Source of the DNA: Hyphodiscus hymeniophilus
Taxonomy: Eukaryota > Ascomycota > Leotiomycetes > Helotiales > Hyphodiscaceae
Length of the DNA: 64,000 bases
Direction of reading: 5' to 3'
Assembly (NCBI GenBank): GCA_016508695.1
Contig: VNKQ01000004.1
Coordinates: 2,542,001 to 2,606,000, forward strand
Below are positions 13,151-25,063 of this stretch, piece by piece. The position numbers were made by a program, and so were the translations under genes. The notes under the pieces are model-generated. The model had not been told where the DNA came from and made no database searches. It was given only the letters and a program-made list of their open reading frames with translations. Positions within the stretch are counted from its first letter, which is position 1. The number at the start of each line of letters is the position of its first letter.

Positions 13151-14508
13151 TTATTCTAGACCTTCTGGTTGATTCGTGGTCTAGCGATTTGGTAAGGGAG
13201 GAAGGCTATTGCACTGAGCTGTATGGCGACTTGGGTGTTTCGATAGGACGTTGATGCGGACGTGGAGGGTTGTGAACGACGTGTCAGTCCGCTTCGGGGG
13301 TCGATGTCCTTCTTTGCGGATTGGGATTGGGATTCTGATTGGGATGGCAATCCATTATCGCATGAGAAGGCCTTTCTGGCGGTGCATACGGAAGATCTCG
13401 TAAAAGAACCTTTACGAGCGTGGCCATGGATGCTGGCGAAGAAAGAAGCTTCCACTCGGTTCGTGCTGTATTGTATTGTACTGTATGTATGTGAGATGAT
13501 GACAGAGCAAAGGTGCTGACAAGAGTCGGAGCGTGATGGATACTCGTACTCGTACTTATTTGCTTGCATTCCCGGATCTTCCTGTTCGACTTTTAAACAT
13601 GAGAAGGGTTTTCGGACTTTGAGGTCGTTGATACTGATCCAACCAAGCCAACTATTCCCCGGGATTGACTCGCATTTGAGACGAAAATTGGCGCGACATC
13701 AATCTTTTCAAGGGACAGGAGAAAAGAACTGCCACAACGACGGAAGACACAAGAAACATATATATCACTATCGGCCATTGAGAATATATATATATATATA
13801 CATACAGAGAAAAAAAGGGAAAGGGTAATTTCTCGACTGTGCAGGATTCGAATTCCTTGTTCCTATTCCTGTTCCTGGTCCACTACCTGAGGCTTGGTGG
13901 TTGATCAAATTTTGGAGCGATCGAGCTGGCGAAACAGCTTCACCACTTTCCCGCACGTCCACTCCGATATCACCACCTCCTTCCTTCTGCAACACACCAA
14001 ATCGACCATTTCACGCCCACCACGACCCCTCAAACGTCACTCCTTCACAAAACTCGGTTTGAAGTCTGCGAACACTTCCAGCAGACGACAAAGCAAGGAA
14101 GTGCCTCTCAAAGAAATCGCACCGCCTTGGCGACGTGAGGAGGACTTGTGCACAGCGGTAAAGGCAGCAAGACGGACTGAGTTCGGAGGAAACCGAGTGT
14201 GAATCATACCATCCGCTCATTCACTCGGCGCCGGTGGGGCTGCCATTCACTGCTATTCAAAAGGGGGACTCTGGTATCTTTCGGATATCAACAACGGAAC
14301 GACACACCTTTATCATCCCTTCTTCTCCCGTCTCCTGCTCAGACAACACTAGTCATAAGACCATACATACGTAACTTCGACTCTTCGTCACCTACGAATA
14401 GCTTCAAATCCTGGTTTATAACTTGACATTGCGCTCATTCACTGCGAGCGTGTGAGGTCATCAGCTCCCCTTTCCACGGACGGCACATTCAACCCCGACA
14501 CTACTAAG

Positions 14509-15618
14509 ATGAAGGGTCCCTCAATCGACCAGCTGGTGTACAGCCATATGTTCCCCAAGCCCAAGTCGACTGATCCGCAGAACTTCCAAGGTCTTTTGCA
14601 ACGTCAGCTTGTCCCTGAAGTTCGGCATGAAACACAGGCTTTCTATGGCCACCTTTCGTCACAAGAAGCAAAATACCCCGGTCTAGACTACTTCTACCAA
14701 CCACACCGCAATCGATTATCGCGGTACCCATGGCACAGGAGATTGTTTCGAGCATTCGACGCCCTGAAATTGACCGGGAGCGAAATAGCGGGGTTGACAA
14801 AATGGGAGGGCACACGATGGGCAAAGGAGAGGTTTGAGAGGGAACAAGGGGTGTCGATTCGAGATACAACTGGTGATGGGATTGAAGACTGGGTACGACC
14901 TGATTTGCGCGCTCCGGTACAACGGATAGACGATATGGATCGCGAAATGGAAGGGAACGAGAATGAAGGGCAAGGAGAGGAAAATGGGGGTGCAGAGGAT
15001 GAGGATATGGATGAGGAGGATGAGGATAGCGATGCGGAGATCCGGAGTGTGGGTATTGAGCTCAATGAGCGACTGCGAGCTGCTGTCGCTGAAAGAGAGG
15101 CTGGAAATGCGGCGACGGTAATGGACGAGGAATGGGAGCAATGGCTCAAGGACGCTGTTGAAGCTGGTGGTATCCCCTTCTTATCCTCGGATCTCTCCCC
15201 GAACGCCAACATCCCGGGTACCCGACCAGCCTCAAATGACAGTCCTGCCATGCATCCGCGTCTTCTGAATGCTGCACGATTAGGACAATGGCAGCAAATT
15301 CCTGACTTCTTGCAAAACATGGTTAGGCAGAACATGGAGGCCACTCGTCGATTGGATCGCTTGGAGGATGCAACACAAACTTCAGCGTCGAATGCGTCGA
15401 ATGCGTCGAACTTCTCCTCGAGATTGAGCTCTGGCGCTCCACGCACAAGTGTAAGAGCAGCGCCTATTCCGAATCCATCAACAGGACGCATGGATCCCAG
15501 AACAGCCGCTCGACTTGATCACGATTTCTCTAGAGTCCTTCCTCCTTTGCCTCCCGCCACGTCTAGAGTTGCTCCTCCCCGGATACCTAGAAGTCCGTTG
15601 AGTGACAATACCCACTGA
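14509..15618 (+). CDS. Conserved-looking fungal protein of unknown function
   Basis: Single exon, 369 aa from ATG 14509 (MKGPSIDQLVYSHMFPKP); the frame is open further upstream but has no earlier ATG. The N-terminal 120 residues look like a folded domain rich in aromatic and basic residues (YPGLDYFYQPHRNRL, WHRRLFRAFDAL). A highly acidic stretch follows (DEDMDEEDEDSDAE). The C-terminal half is Pro/Ser-rich and probably disordered. There is no signal peptide or membrane segment. I do not recognise the family; acidic and basic patches could suit a nuclear or chromatin-associated protein, but that is only a guess. Confidence 0.75.
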   Translation: MKGPSIDQLVYSHMFPKPKSTDPQNFQGLLQRQLVPEVRHETQAFYGHLSSQEAKYPGLDYFYQPHRNRLSRYPWHRRLFRAFDALKLTGSEIAGLTKWEGTRWAKERFEREQGVSIRDTTGDGIEDWVRPDLRAPVQRIDDMDREMEGNENEGQGEENGGAEDEDMDEEDEDSDAEIRSVGIELNERLRAAVAEREAGNAATVMDEEWEQWLKDAVEAGGIPFLSSDLSPNANIPGTRPASNDSPAMHPRLLNAARLGQWQQIPDFLQNMVRQNMEATRRLDRLEDATQTSASNASNASNFSSRLSSGAPRTSVRAAPIPNPSTGRMDPRTAARLDHDFSRVLPPLPPATSRVAPPRIPRSPLSDNTH

Positions 15619-16196
15619 CGGTGTTGTCCAGCGGCTACAACTCAGATTCCAAGAGGTTTCATCATTCCGAAACGGCTTCCTGGGCCATATACGAATTCTT
15701 CAGTCCAGCACTAGTCTGTCTCTTTTAGTTGCTCGCTCGCAACTTGTTTGGGCGTTGTTTTAGCAAGGCGTTATGAAGCGTTGATGTTCAAGTTTATTTT
15801 TGTCTTCTTATTCGATGGCTTTCGAAAAGGTGCATGGATTATAGGTTGGGATGGGATGACTACAGGGAACGGTCGGTGATTGAGGCTGAGACAAGGGTAT
15901 ATGAGAGATTTTGCTCGCATGGAAGTTATTGATTGCATGGCATGGAATATCTATTTCGCTTTATCTTTTTTGCTTCAAAGTCATTGGCGTTGGAGAGGCC
16001 AAATGCATGAATGCATGGGAGCATATTCTTGGCTGGTAGTGGCTTATGTACGAGCTATGAATGGCGATGATATTCTCAATCTTTCGGTACACAGTGAGTG
16101 GATGAGAGAGTGATGCGATGCTGTGGCCTTAATTTCTTTGCTTTGCAAGTGCAAACATCTCATTGAAAGCATACAACACTTGCCACTTCCAGTTGC
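15619..16196. other. Intergenic between convergent genes
   Basis: 578 bp between convergent transcripts, expected to hold both 3' UTRs. A 77-codon frame at 15880-16113 has no recognisable features and is not called. Confidence 0.5.
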
Positions 16197-17731
16197 TCAC
16201 ACCCAAACTTGCTTTACAAACTCCTCGATATCACCCATCAACAACTCTGGCTGCTCCAGCGCAGCGAAGTGGCCTCCCTAAATCGGCGACGTCAGCACGC
16301 ATCGCAGTTCCATCAAGGATATCACAGCCCCCAACTCAACGTCCCAAGCAAAGGGTAGAACATACCTTCTCATGCTCCCTATAAAACACAAGATTCGCTT
16401 CCTTCTCCACCCATGCCTTCGGCGAGGGAATGATCTCCTTTGGGAAGTTGCTGTACCCAAACGGTTTCTCCATGTTTCCCCCACCTGCGGCCATTTGTTT
16501 GCATCCGGTGAGAATCTCTGTATATCGGAATCCACATCAACTGTTATCCCAACCACATCGCCATTCTCGATGACAGGCTTCCGAGTTTCCTGTTCTCGCA
16601 TGAGACAACGCATGCGAGAACCAGACCGGGAAGCGGGCGAGGGGGAAGAGGAAGAGATAGAGGGGAGAACTTACACCACGATACGGAAATATGCCCCGGC
16701 CCATGCTCTCGGTGAACCAGTACAGGCTTACGCTATCGAGGATCGTCGAGAGGTGAGGGTCGACGTCGGACCAGGCGAGGAACTTCTCGCCTATCCAGGC
16801 CAGAAGCGCGAGAGGGCTGGAGTCGAGGGCGAGGCCGATGGTGGCGGGTCGTGTGGCGTGGAAGAGGGAATAGGCGGCGCCCATGTTCATGAAGTCTTGC
16901 CCGCGATCGTAGCCAGCTTTCTCTTTTGGCGTGAGGGAATCAAGAGATGTTCCCGAGGGGGGCTCTAGGACGGGAGAGAAGTTCACGTGGACCGCTGGAC
17001 GTTGTCAGTTGATTTGCGGCTTCGTGAAAGGTGGTTCGTGAGACGCACCTTTGCAAGCGCCGGAAGTTGCGCCCAGGATCTTCGCGACTCGACTGCCAAT
17101 GTCGCCACCCTGGGCGACGTAGGAAGTGAAGCCCAGATCGAGCATAAGCTGGTCCATCAGTGCGGCAATGTCTTTCGTGGCGAAGTCACGGTCTAGTGGT
17201 GGGGCGTCGGAGAACGCGTAGCCAGGGAGTGAGGGGACAATCAAGTGGTAGGGGAGAGTCGCAGGTGTGTACTTTTGTTTCATAAGGCCGAGGATAGGCA
17301 AGAACTCGAGGAAGTTTCCTTCTGAAGTGAGTTACATGTTCACGAAAGGACGGGGCAGCAGACCAACCTGGCCAGCCATGGAAGAGGGCAATAGGAACTG
17401 CATCGGCTTTCTCAGAGAACAGGGCTATGAAGTGGACCTTGGACACCTGATCCCCAACCTTGACGCTCGATCTGAAATTAGGGAACGAGTTCATGTGTGC
17501 CTCGCATTTCCTCCAGTCGAACTCAGTCTCCCAAGATCGCTTCGCCTCCGTCATCCACTTGTGACTGAGGCCATACTTTCCGTCCTCCTGAAGACTCTCG
17601 TAAGTTGGCCTCGGGATCTTGCTCAGCTTAAGCAGTTGCTTCAGGTTCTCAATCTCCTCATCCTCGATCTCGATCTTGAAGGGCTCGGGCTTCTTTAGCG
17701 CGTTGGCTGGGACTTTCTGGTAGTTTGCCAT
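16197..17731 (-). CDS. Microsomal-type epoxide hydrolase
   Basis: Opens epoxides to vicinal diols by an alpha/beta-hydrolase mechanism. Five exons on the minus strand: 17731-17368, 17318-17049, 16994-16677, 16484-16366 and 16277-16197, giving 383 aa, normal for fungal enzymes. The N-terminal EHN region (about 15-115) precedes the oxyanion motif HGWPG (about 118-122), the nucleophile motif GGDIGS (Asp194) and the catalytic His in GGHFAAL (His360). The start MANYQKV is the first ATG in frame. Exon 3 most likely ends at the weaker donor GTGTAA, because the stronger GTAAGT three bases on would break the frame. There is no signal peptide. Likely roles are detoxification or lipid epoxide turnover. 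Confidence 0.92.
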
Positions 17732-18316
17732 TCTGAACTCTCTCGTGTGGATTGGAATACGAGGAACAAGAGCTTGGAAATTCTTGTTTCGAGAAAGTTG
17801 CTTATATGCTATACTTATAGCAAATACCAAACCTCGAAAGTATGACGAAGAAAGAGCATCAGCTGTAAGGTCGGACGAGCTGCCAATGGTAGAGCTAGCG
17901 TCATGCGAGCCACGCGAATGCCCTTTAACCGTCTGCTGTTGAATGATTCCCTAGGATTAGGTAAGAATTAAGGAGCAGATATTAGGTAAGCATTAATGAC
18001 ATTGGCTAGTGTTGTTAGCAAACGTTGTTGATTACTTGAGATGTTCCTCAACATTTTGACGATCATAGACTGGATCTACCGAAGATCGATCTCTTCCCTT
18101 TGTTGTCAATAGGCTCAAAGCATGACACTCGAGGGGAAATCCACTGATTATTCAAACATGCTCCCATGCGGGTTGATTGATAGCCTCCGGAAGAATGCTT
18201 CAAGCGAGGCTCAGCAGTGGAGACAAAGCGAGTCACACACCGAGAGAGTTGGGGTAGAACCATGATTTGTCCATGATTATCTGTCCCAAATGTGGATGGC
18301 CCCATCAACCCAGATC
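17732..18316. other. Intergenic upstream of the epoxide hydrolase
   Basis: 585 bp. The part next to 17731 is the epoxide hydrolase promoter and leader; the rest shows nothing recognisable. An 81-codon minus-strand frame at 18063-18308 was judged non-coding. Confidence 0.45.
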
Positions 18317-19528
18317 TCAGGCAATGGCATCACCCTCAACCCAGACAGCAAAATCTTTCCTTTCCGGATTCTCCCTCCTCACCTTTCTAAATAAGCCACT
18401 GATCCTATTTTTTATTCTCTCCCAATTCACCTTACTATGAGACTTCTTCAGCGAGATTGTTGAATTAGCATTGAAGTCCAATGTGAAGGTGACTTTCCTT
18501 ATGGAGTCGACTTTCATTCCCGATCGTTCGGAGAACAGGGCGAGGAATTCGGCGACCGTTGAATGCTCGAAGCAGGGTAAAGTATTGTCCAGATTATCCT
18601 CCCCGTCCACATTCCCAACGATGAACTCTATCTCGGGTGGTTTGCTCTCGACACTGGGATGGGTTGTTGCCGGCTGAGTTTGTGCAAGTTCAGGCCTCAC
18701 CATCTCCGACTGAAGACTTGGACACTCGGTGACAAACCCACTTGGGGTGGCGTCTCGAGGGTACGTCATCTCGGGTCTACTGCTTTGATTTCGTGGCTTG
18801 GACGACTGGGAGATGAAAGCACTGGGCGTAGCTGGTTGATCTGGCCTCGTTGAGTCGTCTATCGTTACAATTTTCAAGAGCATGTCCAATGGCGAAGCCG
18901 TCTTCGAACTGGTTACCGTCAAAACGGGATGGCCTTGCTGTGGTAGCTCCCAAGGGACGTCGACAATGATGCTTTGTTCTAGGACTGCTTCCGTGGGAAT
19001 AGTGGACGGCGAGCTGCGCTTATCACTAGCTACACAAGTCTGTTCTGGTTGGAGGCTGATGTCCGGATTCGCCGTGTTCGTTGTCGGAGCTTTTGGGCTC
19101 TCTCGAGGTAGTACCGGTTGTGTATGTACGGGTCCAATGGGGCAATGTAGCCTTGAAGCCTCTACTTCAGCATCGTTTCCACGGGCCATGCCAAAGGAGG
19201 TACTTCTTGATGCCTGGAGGAGAAAGGTTTTGGATGCGTTATCACTCAGAAGCCTGCGAGGAGCTTTGTGCTGCATGCCATCGTCAAGTATAATACCATC
19301 CGCTTTCCTTTTTCTCCCAATCGAAGTGGAGTTTTGCTAGGCGACGTCAGCAGTCGCAAACAAACTTGAAAACATATTGGGCACCTCTAATTCTGCCATT
19401 TGAGAAGTTTCTCGTTGACACCATGAATTCTGCACTCTAGTAGTCTCTTCTTGAAATTCGCAGATCTTTGCCAGTCGTCGTCGTGGTCGTGAATAAGAAA
19501 TCCGGCATGAATCCATTTTTTCGTCCAT
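18317..19528 (-). CDS. Unrecognised protein with basic C-terminal domain
   Basis: Two exons, 19528-19385 and 19336-18317, joined in phase 0 across a 48-bp intron with a GCTGAC branch-like site, giving 387 aa from MDEKMDSCR. A KR-rich patch (GRKRKADGI) could be a nuclear localisation signal. The middle is Pro/Ser/Thr-rich and disordered. The last ~110 residues look folded (EHSTVAEFLALFSERSG, KVNWERIKNRISGLFRKV). No known domain recognised. The next gene upstream on the same strand (19609-20640) has similar lengths and spacing and is also unrecognised; the two could have arisen together, but I see no sequence similarity between them. Confidence 0.65.
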
Positions 19529-19608
19529 CGCATAATGAACAGTCGAATTCTTAGGGTTGCCCGTCGATACTGTTCCTCGTTACACCTGAGTCTCAGGTGT
19601 TCGATAAG

Positions 19609-20640
19609 TTAAACCACAATTATCATAGTATGCTCTGGATTTGGATTTCGGCAATATGAGTGCGTATCGTGCATGGTACGCCAAAGGAAGTATTTCGCAT
19701 CCTCCGGCGTTTTGGATTTATCTAATGTCACGAGCCATTGAACCGTAGGGAAGTTCTCCAACGTGGTTTCTTGGCTGATATCGCATGTATCGTATTGGCA
19801 GCGAACGCTTGATCCGCGGGGATAGATGAGTAGACAATGCTTTTGGATGCTACTTTCGGTCTCTACGTTAGATCGGGTAGTTAAGTCCTCAAGGTCAGAG
19901 TGACTAGACAATAAAGAACAATTAGTTCTCTCATTCCACTCAAATAAAAGGGGAGGTATTGACTCTTCTATATTAGACATGAAAGATGGAGGTGCAGCGA
20001 AGTTGATTGGAACCGTCACAGGCAGCTTGACGATGAGCTCTGCAGGTGATTCGCAGGATCTGGCACTGCTTCTAATATCGTCATTAGGCACATAATCAGT
20101 TTCTTCGTAATCAGTGTCTTCTTCGCATAAGTCGTACTCGCTCGAATGGTACCAGGAGTCCTCTTCGTCTTCGCCGTCTTTACTGCCGTACAGCTCGTGT
20201 TTTGCCCTTGATCGCTTGACCCCGTCCACTTTCCGACGCGCAGCCTCTTGGTTTTTGCGAAAGTAGTCTTCTTGCAGGCAGATCAACTCGGCGAGAAGCT
20301 TCAGGATACTACAGGAAGTCAGCAGCAGCATTCACGAGCATCAGAGAGATTTACCGCTCCTTGTCGTTTGCGGTAAACCGTGAGTTTCCAGCACACCTTC
20401 ATCGTTGTGGAAGAATCGCCTTCGTGTTCTGTCTTCGTCAAAGAATTGTAAAGCGCATTCCTGTGCGACTGCATCAATGGGATCGAGTGGAAAACTACCA
20501 TTGGCGATAAAAGTTTTGCGGAAGTAGCTGGTTGCAAGTGCAAGTTTGGGAAGGACACCCTTCTTCCAGCGCGAACGATCGCCGGCGCAACCAAGCTCTA
20601 TGCAGAGGGTTTGAACAGGATTCCTTGGTGGCCTGGACAT
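19609..20640 (-). CDS. Unrecognised protein, two exons
   Basis: The first exon begins at ATG 20640 (MSRPPRNPVQTLCIELG) and runs to about 20350; the second runs from about 20313 to the stop at 19609. The exact junction is unclear: a GTAAAT donor near 20353 and the possible acceptors near 20311 do not give a clean frame join, so the model may be wrong here or the gene may carry a lesion. The second exon has a Lys/Arg-rich segment (RKNQEAARRKVDGVKRSRAK), an acidic segment with DEEDSW and EEDTDYEETDY, and a Cys/Trp-containing C-terminal domain (PTVQWLVTLDKSKTPEDAKY). No family recognised and no secretion or membrane signal. Confidence 0.55.
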
Positions 20641-21893
20641 TCTGTCACTATTCAAAGTGAGGTGGAATATACAAAATAACTTCTGGATATTGAAATTTGA
20701 CGGAGATGAAATGAAGAGCTGAAATCATCCAAACGAAACAATTGTCAAGGGCAAGCAATTGCTCTGAGGATCCAGACATAAAGCACTAATGCCACCTCCC
20801 GTGATGTTGGTTCTTGGTTCATAAGACATTATGAAGGTCAAGGGCAGTCTTTCACTTCAAAGATATGCCCACCTTGTCACGCATTGATTAATCCAATGCA
20901 GACGACACATCTGCTCTCACCAACGCTTCCCACAACAAGAGACCAGGGCCCAAGGTCTCTCATAACGTGAGGCAGTCACGTTGGTATTCTGGAACAAACA
21001 GTTCTCATGCAGGCACCCAGCTCCTTCCGGCACCAAATTGGCGTCAAACGATCCTCACTGGAGAGCTTCGATTCTCTTGCTGTCTTTTGATCAGCCGCCA
21101 GGATCTGTTAAATTCTCCCATTGGGATTTGCAAATAAGGAGACAATCCTGGGTCGAGGTCCAGTATTTGCGGTGCTTTTGAAGCGCAAAGTGGGTGGACC
21201 CGAGGCAGAAAAGAGGACGGACTTCCAAGTTTGAACCAAAAGTTGCAACAGCTGGGAATCACCAGTGATAACAAACTTGAAAGTGTTCCTCGCTAAAATT
21301 GCGACGAAGCCAGGGGCTGGCTGACATGTGAACTGACCCTGAAGATCAGCTGAAGAAGCCTCAACCATACGCTCAACAACGGCGGTGATATGAAGCTGTG
21401 TGCACCTATCGTAATTATTCTCGATTCTTCCCCTATGTTCCTCAATTAGTTTACAAATTATTCAATCTGGAGTACTGCTTTGGCGTTCGAAGTCCATCAG
21501 CCTTGTCCACTTCAATAAAAGTATGAACGGCAGTTTAAGGGAGGCGGGGACTTTCAAAACCTATCGTGGCAATTTTGGGTACAGAATATTGCCTCTCTCC
21601 GATCATATCGAGAATAGTGGCTGGCCAAAAACCGGAGTCCTCAATGAATAATGTGTCTCCTTGCCATGGAATCAATGAGCTCTCATTAGCATTCCAACTG
21701 CGTGGTTGTCCTCCAATTGTTGAGGGTGTCTCAGTTGTCTGCTCCCTTGCTGCAAGCACAGAGAACATAGGGCTATCCTTGCCCCTTTGCAAATATCCTA
21801 CTCTATCTTATTTCCAATAGAAATCCATCGTCACTTCTTGGCCCTTCAATTTCTCACATCGTCGATTCAGAGATTGGAAGAGCGTCCACGGAG
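20641..21893. other. Intergenic region without recognised genes
   Basis: 1.25 kb between divergent genes. Several 60-85 codon frames exist on both strands (for example 21535-21792 minus), but none has an ATG context, domain or splice pattern that convinces me. It should contain the promoters of both flanking genes. Confidence 0.5.
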
Positions 21894-23251
21894 ATGCTCG
21901 GGAGATTTACTAAAATCTGGAGATTTGTTCCAGTGGCGAGCCGAGTAATCACTCATCGATCAAAATCATCCCCCAAATAGGGCTAATAGACCCATAGATC
22001 CTAGCAGCTTGTTGCCTGTATTTGGCCTTTACTGCAGTTCCGACGCCTTCAGGATTCACGAGAAGATCCATTGTTCCAAGCGGGTTTTGGCCTTCTGGAA
22101 TACAATCGACCTCAAAAGCTCCCGCGGTCTCAACAGTTACCGATGTCCACTCTACAAACCAAATAATCCTCTCAGCAAGCGACGATGTTTCAAATCCTCT
22201 TGGAAAAGCAAACGCAACTTTCGTTATACTTGTACGGAATTCGGAACTATGGGACATTGTGAGGTCGATTCGCTCAGTGGAAGATCGATTTAATAGAAAG
22301 TTTCACTACGATTGGGTGTTTCTGAATGACAAACCATTCGACGAGGATTTCAAAGACATCACGACAGCTTTGGTTTCTGGCAGATCCCATTATAGCCAAA
22401 TCCCATTCGAGCATTGGTCGCTTCCTGACCATATTGATCCGGACAAAGCCGCGCAAACTCGCGATGATATGAGAGATGTGATTTACGGCGACTCCGAAAG
22501 TTACAGACACATGTGCCGATTCGAGTCGGGGTTCTTCTTTCAGCAGAAGCTAATGCTAGACTATGAGTGGTACTGGAGGGTGGAACCTGGTATCGAACTC
22601 TACTGCGATATCGATTACGATGTCTTTCAGTATATGGTGGATAACAACAAAAAGTATAGCTTTGTTATCAGTATGCATGAGTTTGTAGAGACGATACCCA
22701 CACTTTGGGATGCTGTACAGAACTTTACTGGCAAGTATCCGGAACATATCATGGATGATAACGCCCTAGAGTTCATTAGCGACGATGAGGGGTTAACCTA
22801 CAATCTTTGTCATATGGTAAGAAGAATGGATATTGCTTGAATGTAATTGACCTTCGATAGTGGTCGAACTTCGAGATCGGAAGTCTTGAATGGCTGCGTT
22901 CAAAGCCATACACTGATTTCTTCACTCACTTGGATGAGGCAGGAGGCTTCTTCTATGAGAGATGGGGTGACGCTCCAGTACATTCAATCGCAGCCAGTCT
23001 GATGCTTCGAAAAGAAGAAATCCATTTCTTCAACGACATTGCGTACTCCCACGGGGCATACACGCACTGCCCAACGAATCATCAGTACAGGATAGATCAC
23101 AAATGTCATTGCGATCCAACGAGTAATTTTGACTGGGATGGCTTTTCTTGTAAGCTTTAAAACTTCTCTAAAAGTTCTGTACTCATACAGGATCTTTCTA
23201 GGTACCGGGAAATTCTTCGAAATCACTGGGCGGGGAAGGCCAGCGGGTTAA
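21894..23251 (+). CDS. Alpha-1,2-mannosyltransferase, KTR/KRE2/MNT1 family (GT15)
   Basis: A Golgi type II membrane glycosyltransferase that adds mannose to N- or O-linked glycans. Four exons: 21894-21944, 21998-22816, 22861-23149 and 23202-23251, giving 402 aa. The short first exon (MLGRFTKIWRFVPVASR) is the cytosolic tail, and exon 2 opens with the membrane anchor ILAACCLYLAFTAV. The catalytic domain starts at NATFVILVRNSELWDI and includes YDWVFLNDKPF, YEWYWRVEPGIELYCDIDYD and the family signature NLCHMWSNFEIGSLEW with the conserved Glu295. The ATG was chosen because it gives the cytosolic-tail and anchor arrangement normal for the family. The C-terminus after FSCTGKFFEIT is short. Confidence 0.93.
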
Positions 23252-23854
23252 AGAAGGGGCCAGCTCAAAGATCCGACCCGATGAGTAGAATTTCGAATGG
23301 AAGATCTCGCGGTCCTGAGATATTAGGTTGCCTTGAAAAAATGTCCCTTGCGGCACTTTAAGATTGATGAATATTGAGAATCAAATCGAGTTTCCTCGAT
23401 CCATCGGAGGAGTTCGGAGTTCTGGGGCGAAAATGACCACAAGATCAAAGGAGCAGAACTTGTTCGAGGACCCCTCGATCCTCTCGCTAGAACTGATCAT
23501 GGATATCAGAAGCATTCTCTTGATCTATATTGATAGACGTTTGCGAGATGGTAAAGGCTCTTGGGAATCAGATCACTTGTTGAATCTGCGCGAGAGCAAA
23601 GTTTGAACATAATCAGTACGACAATTGGATAATTGTTAACCAGCAAGATCGATCACGCCTTATCATGATCCCCGTGCTCCTATGCACATGAACCATCAAC
23701 TCCTTCTTCATGAACTCCGCATCCCGTATTGACAACCCCAATCATTACTTTTAGATGAGTGATCGCGACCTAACCATACGCCTCGGCACAACCCTCACGG
23801 TCCATGTAGCCTCCAATCCATTCCTGCAAATCGCAAACCAACATTTCAAACCAC
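23252..23854. other. Intergenic between convergent genes
   Basis: 603 bp between the mannosyltransferase and GCN5 stop codons. An 80-codon frame at 23364-23606 has no features of a gene. Confidence 0.45.
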
Positions 23855-25063
23855 TCACGGCTCTAAATGAGACCATTCCGGTATCTGCCTGATTTGTGCC
23901 CACATGTACTTTTCCAACTTGGTCGCACTCTTGGCGTAAGGAGTGGTCTCGTTGTTGTACTTACGGCAGTTGTTGAAAATCAGTTTTGCGTCGTGAACAA
24001 ATTCCTCGGGAGTACTATAGTTGTCCTGTTCGAGCTTCGCTTCCATGGTACTGAAGTCCATGGGTTCTTTAATCACTTCGTAGTAATCCGCGACATCATC
24101 TCGAGAGACGGGCTGTAAGAATGGCCATGAGGAAGCGTGGTTCTGTAAGTCGTTCAAGAGATGTAGAAGCTGATTGTAATTGGGACCATGACGTGTTGAT
24201 TGCCTGGCCAGCTCCTCCATCTCAGGTGACCATCCTGATTCTCTGATAGGATCAATAGTCATAGGGTCGATTGAAAATGCTCCGTTCTTCCATTGCTTGG
24301 GTGGTTGATGAACGATGTGGCTCTTACTGAAGGCACGGATCTTGGCCAAGACAGTTTCCTTTTGCTTTAAAAGCATCCGGTGCATTTCAAGGTAGCGGAT
24401 TCTCGGTAGCATGCTGCATTGCATGATCGTACCGCCTTCGTAGTCCTTGATATAACCCATCCAAATGGGCTTATCCAGTGTGATTTCCTTGGTGAAGCCC
24501 TGCTTCTTGAAATAACCGATCGCATAGTTGTCCGCGTAGGTGAGGAAGTGCATCACGTCGGAGCTGGCCTTGACGTAGTCTTTCAAATGTGCCATAAGGT
24601 GTGCGCCGTATCCTTTGACTTGCTGATCGGAGGAGATGGCGCAAAAGACGATTTCGGCGAACTGACGGCCCTTGAAGGGCCTGTATGTGATTCCTCCTAC
24701 TACCTCCAAAGGCTTCTTGACGATCGCAATTGATAAATGGGTTCGATCGTAGACAAGCCGGGCTATGTAATCTTTCGGCATCTTGGGAAGCTGTTTCTGG
24801 AAAATACACTTGAGGCCAGTGAGGACGATCATACTCTCGCGCTCATTATCATTGTTCACGACCCGAAATTCTATCTCTCCATTGATCTCCTCGAGCACTG
24901 CTGGCTTCAATGGAATCACTGGGCCCTCACTCGGTTTCGGAGCCCTGGGAATATTCTCAACAGGTTCCACAGACTCAGATGCGGAGGTCTTGAGTCTCTT
25001 GGTATCGGAGGGTGTACTTGGCTCTTCGGTAGCCTTTCGTTTGGTATGCTTCTCTGGCGCCAT
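23855..25063 (-). CDS. GCN5: Histone acetyltransferase GCN5
   Basis: Catalytic subunit of SAGA/ADA complexes; acetylates histone H3 lysines. Single exon, 402 aa from ATG 25063 (MAPEKHTKRK); the frame is open upstream but without ATG. Domains: a basic disordered N-terminus (1-60), a GNAT acetyltransferase domain (about 65-225) with the catalytic Glu in RQFAEIVF (Glu137) and the acetyl-CoA loop QQVKGYGAH (147-155), and a bromodomain (about 295-395) with YYEVIKEPMDFSTM and the acetyl-lysine Asn region NNCRKYNNE. Length and order match other fungal GCN5 proteins. It is divergent from OST5 across 462 bp. Confidence 0.97.
   Translation of the reverse strand: MAPEKHTKRKATEEPSTPSDTKRLKTSASESVEPVENIPRAPKPSEGPVIPLKPAVLEEINGEIEFRVVNNDNERESMIVLTGLKCIFQKQLPKMPKDYIARLVYDRTHLSIAIVKKPLEVVGGITYRPFKGRQFAEIVFCAISSDQQVKGYGAHLMAHLKDYVKASSDVMHFLTYADNYAIGYFKKQGFTKEITLDKPIWMGYIKDYEGGTIMQCSMLPRIRYLEMHRMLLKQKETVLAKIRAFSKSHIVHQPPKQWKNGAFSIDPMTIDPIRESGWSPEMEELARQSTRHGPNYNQLLHLLNDLQNHASSWPFLQPVSRDDVADYYEVIKEPMDFSTMEAKLEQDNYSTPEEFVHDAKLIFNNCRKYNNETTPYAKSATKLEKYMWAQIRQIPEWSHLEP

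Larger units (their letters stand above)
12354..14508. other. Long intergenic region with short tandem repeats
   Basis: 2.1 kb with no convincing gene; the open frames here are repeat-driven or very short. Contents: a GGAGAT array at about 12985-13022, CTGTTCTGA repeats at about 13123-13150, an (AT)n run at about 13784-13801 and pyrimidine-rich sequence at about 14290-14345. The part next to 14509 may be a long 5' leader of the downstream gene. Confidence 0.55.

Noticed and set aside
12850..13600. Several overlapping frames on both strands around 13 kb
   Set aside because: They run through GGAGAT and CTGTTCTGA tandem repeats, which keep several frames open without coding.
15880..16113. 77-codon plus-strand frame after the 14509 gene
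   Set aside because: Lies in a convergent 3' region and has random composition.
21535..21792. 85-codon minus-strand frame
   Set aside because: No ATG start in good context, no homology I recognise, and no exon neighbours.
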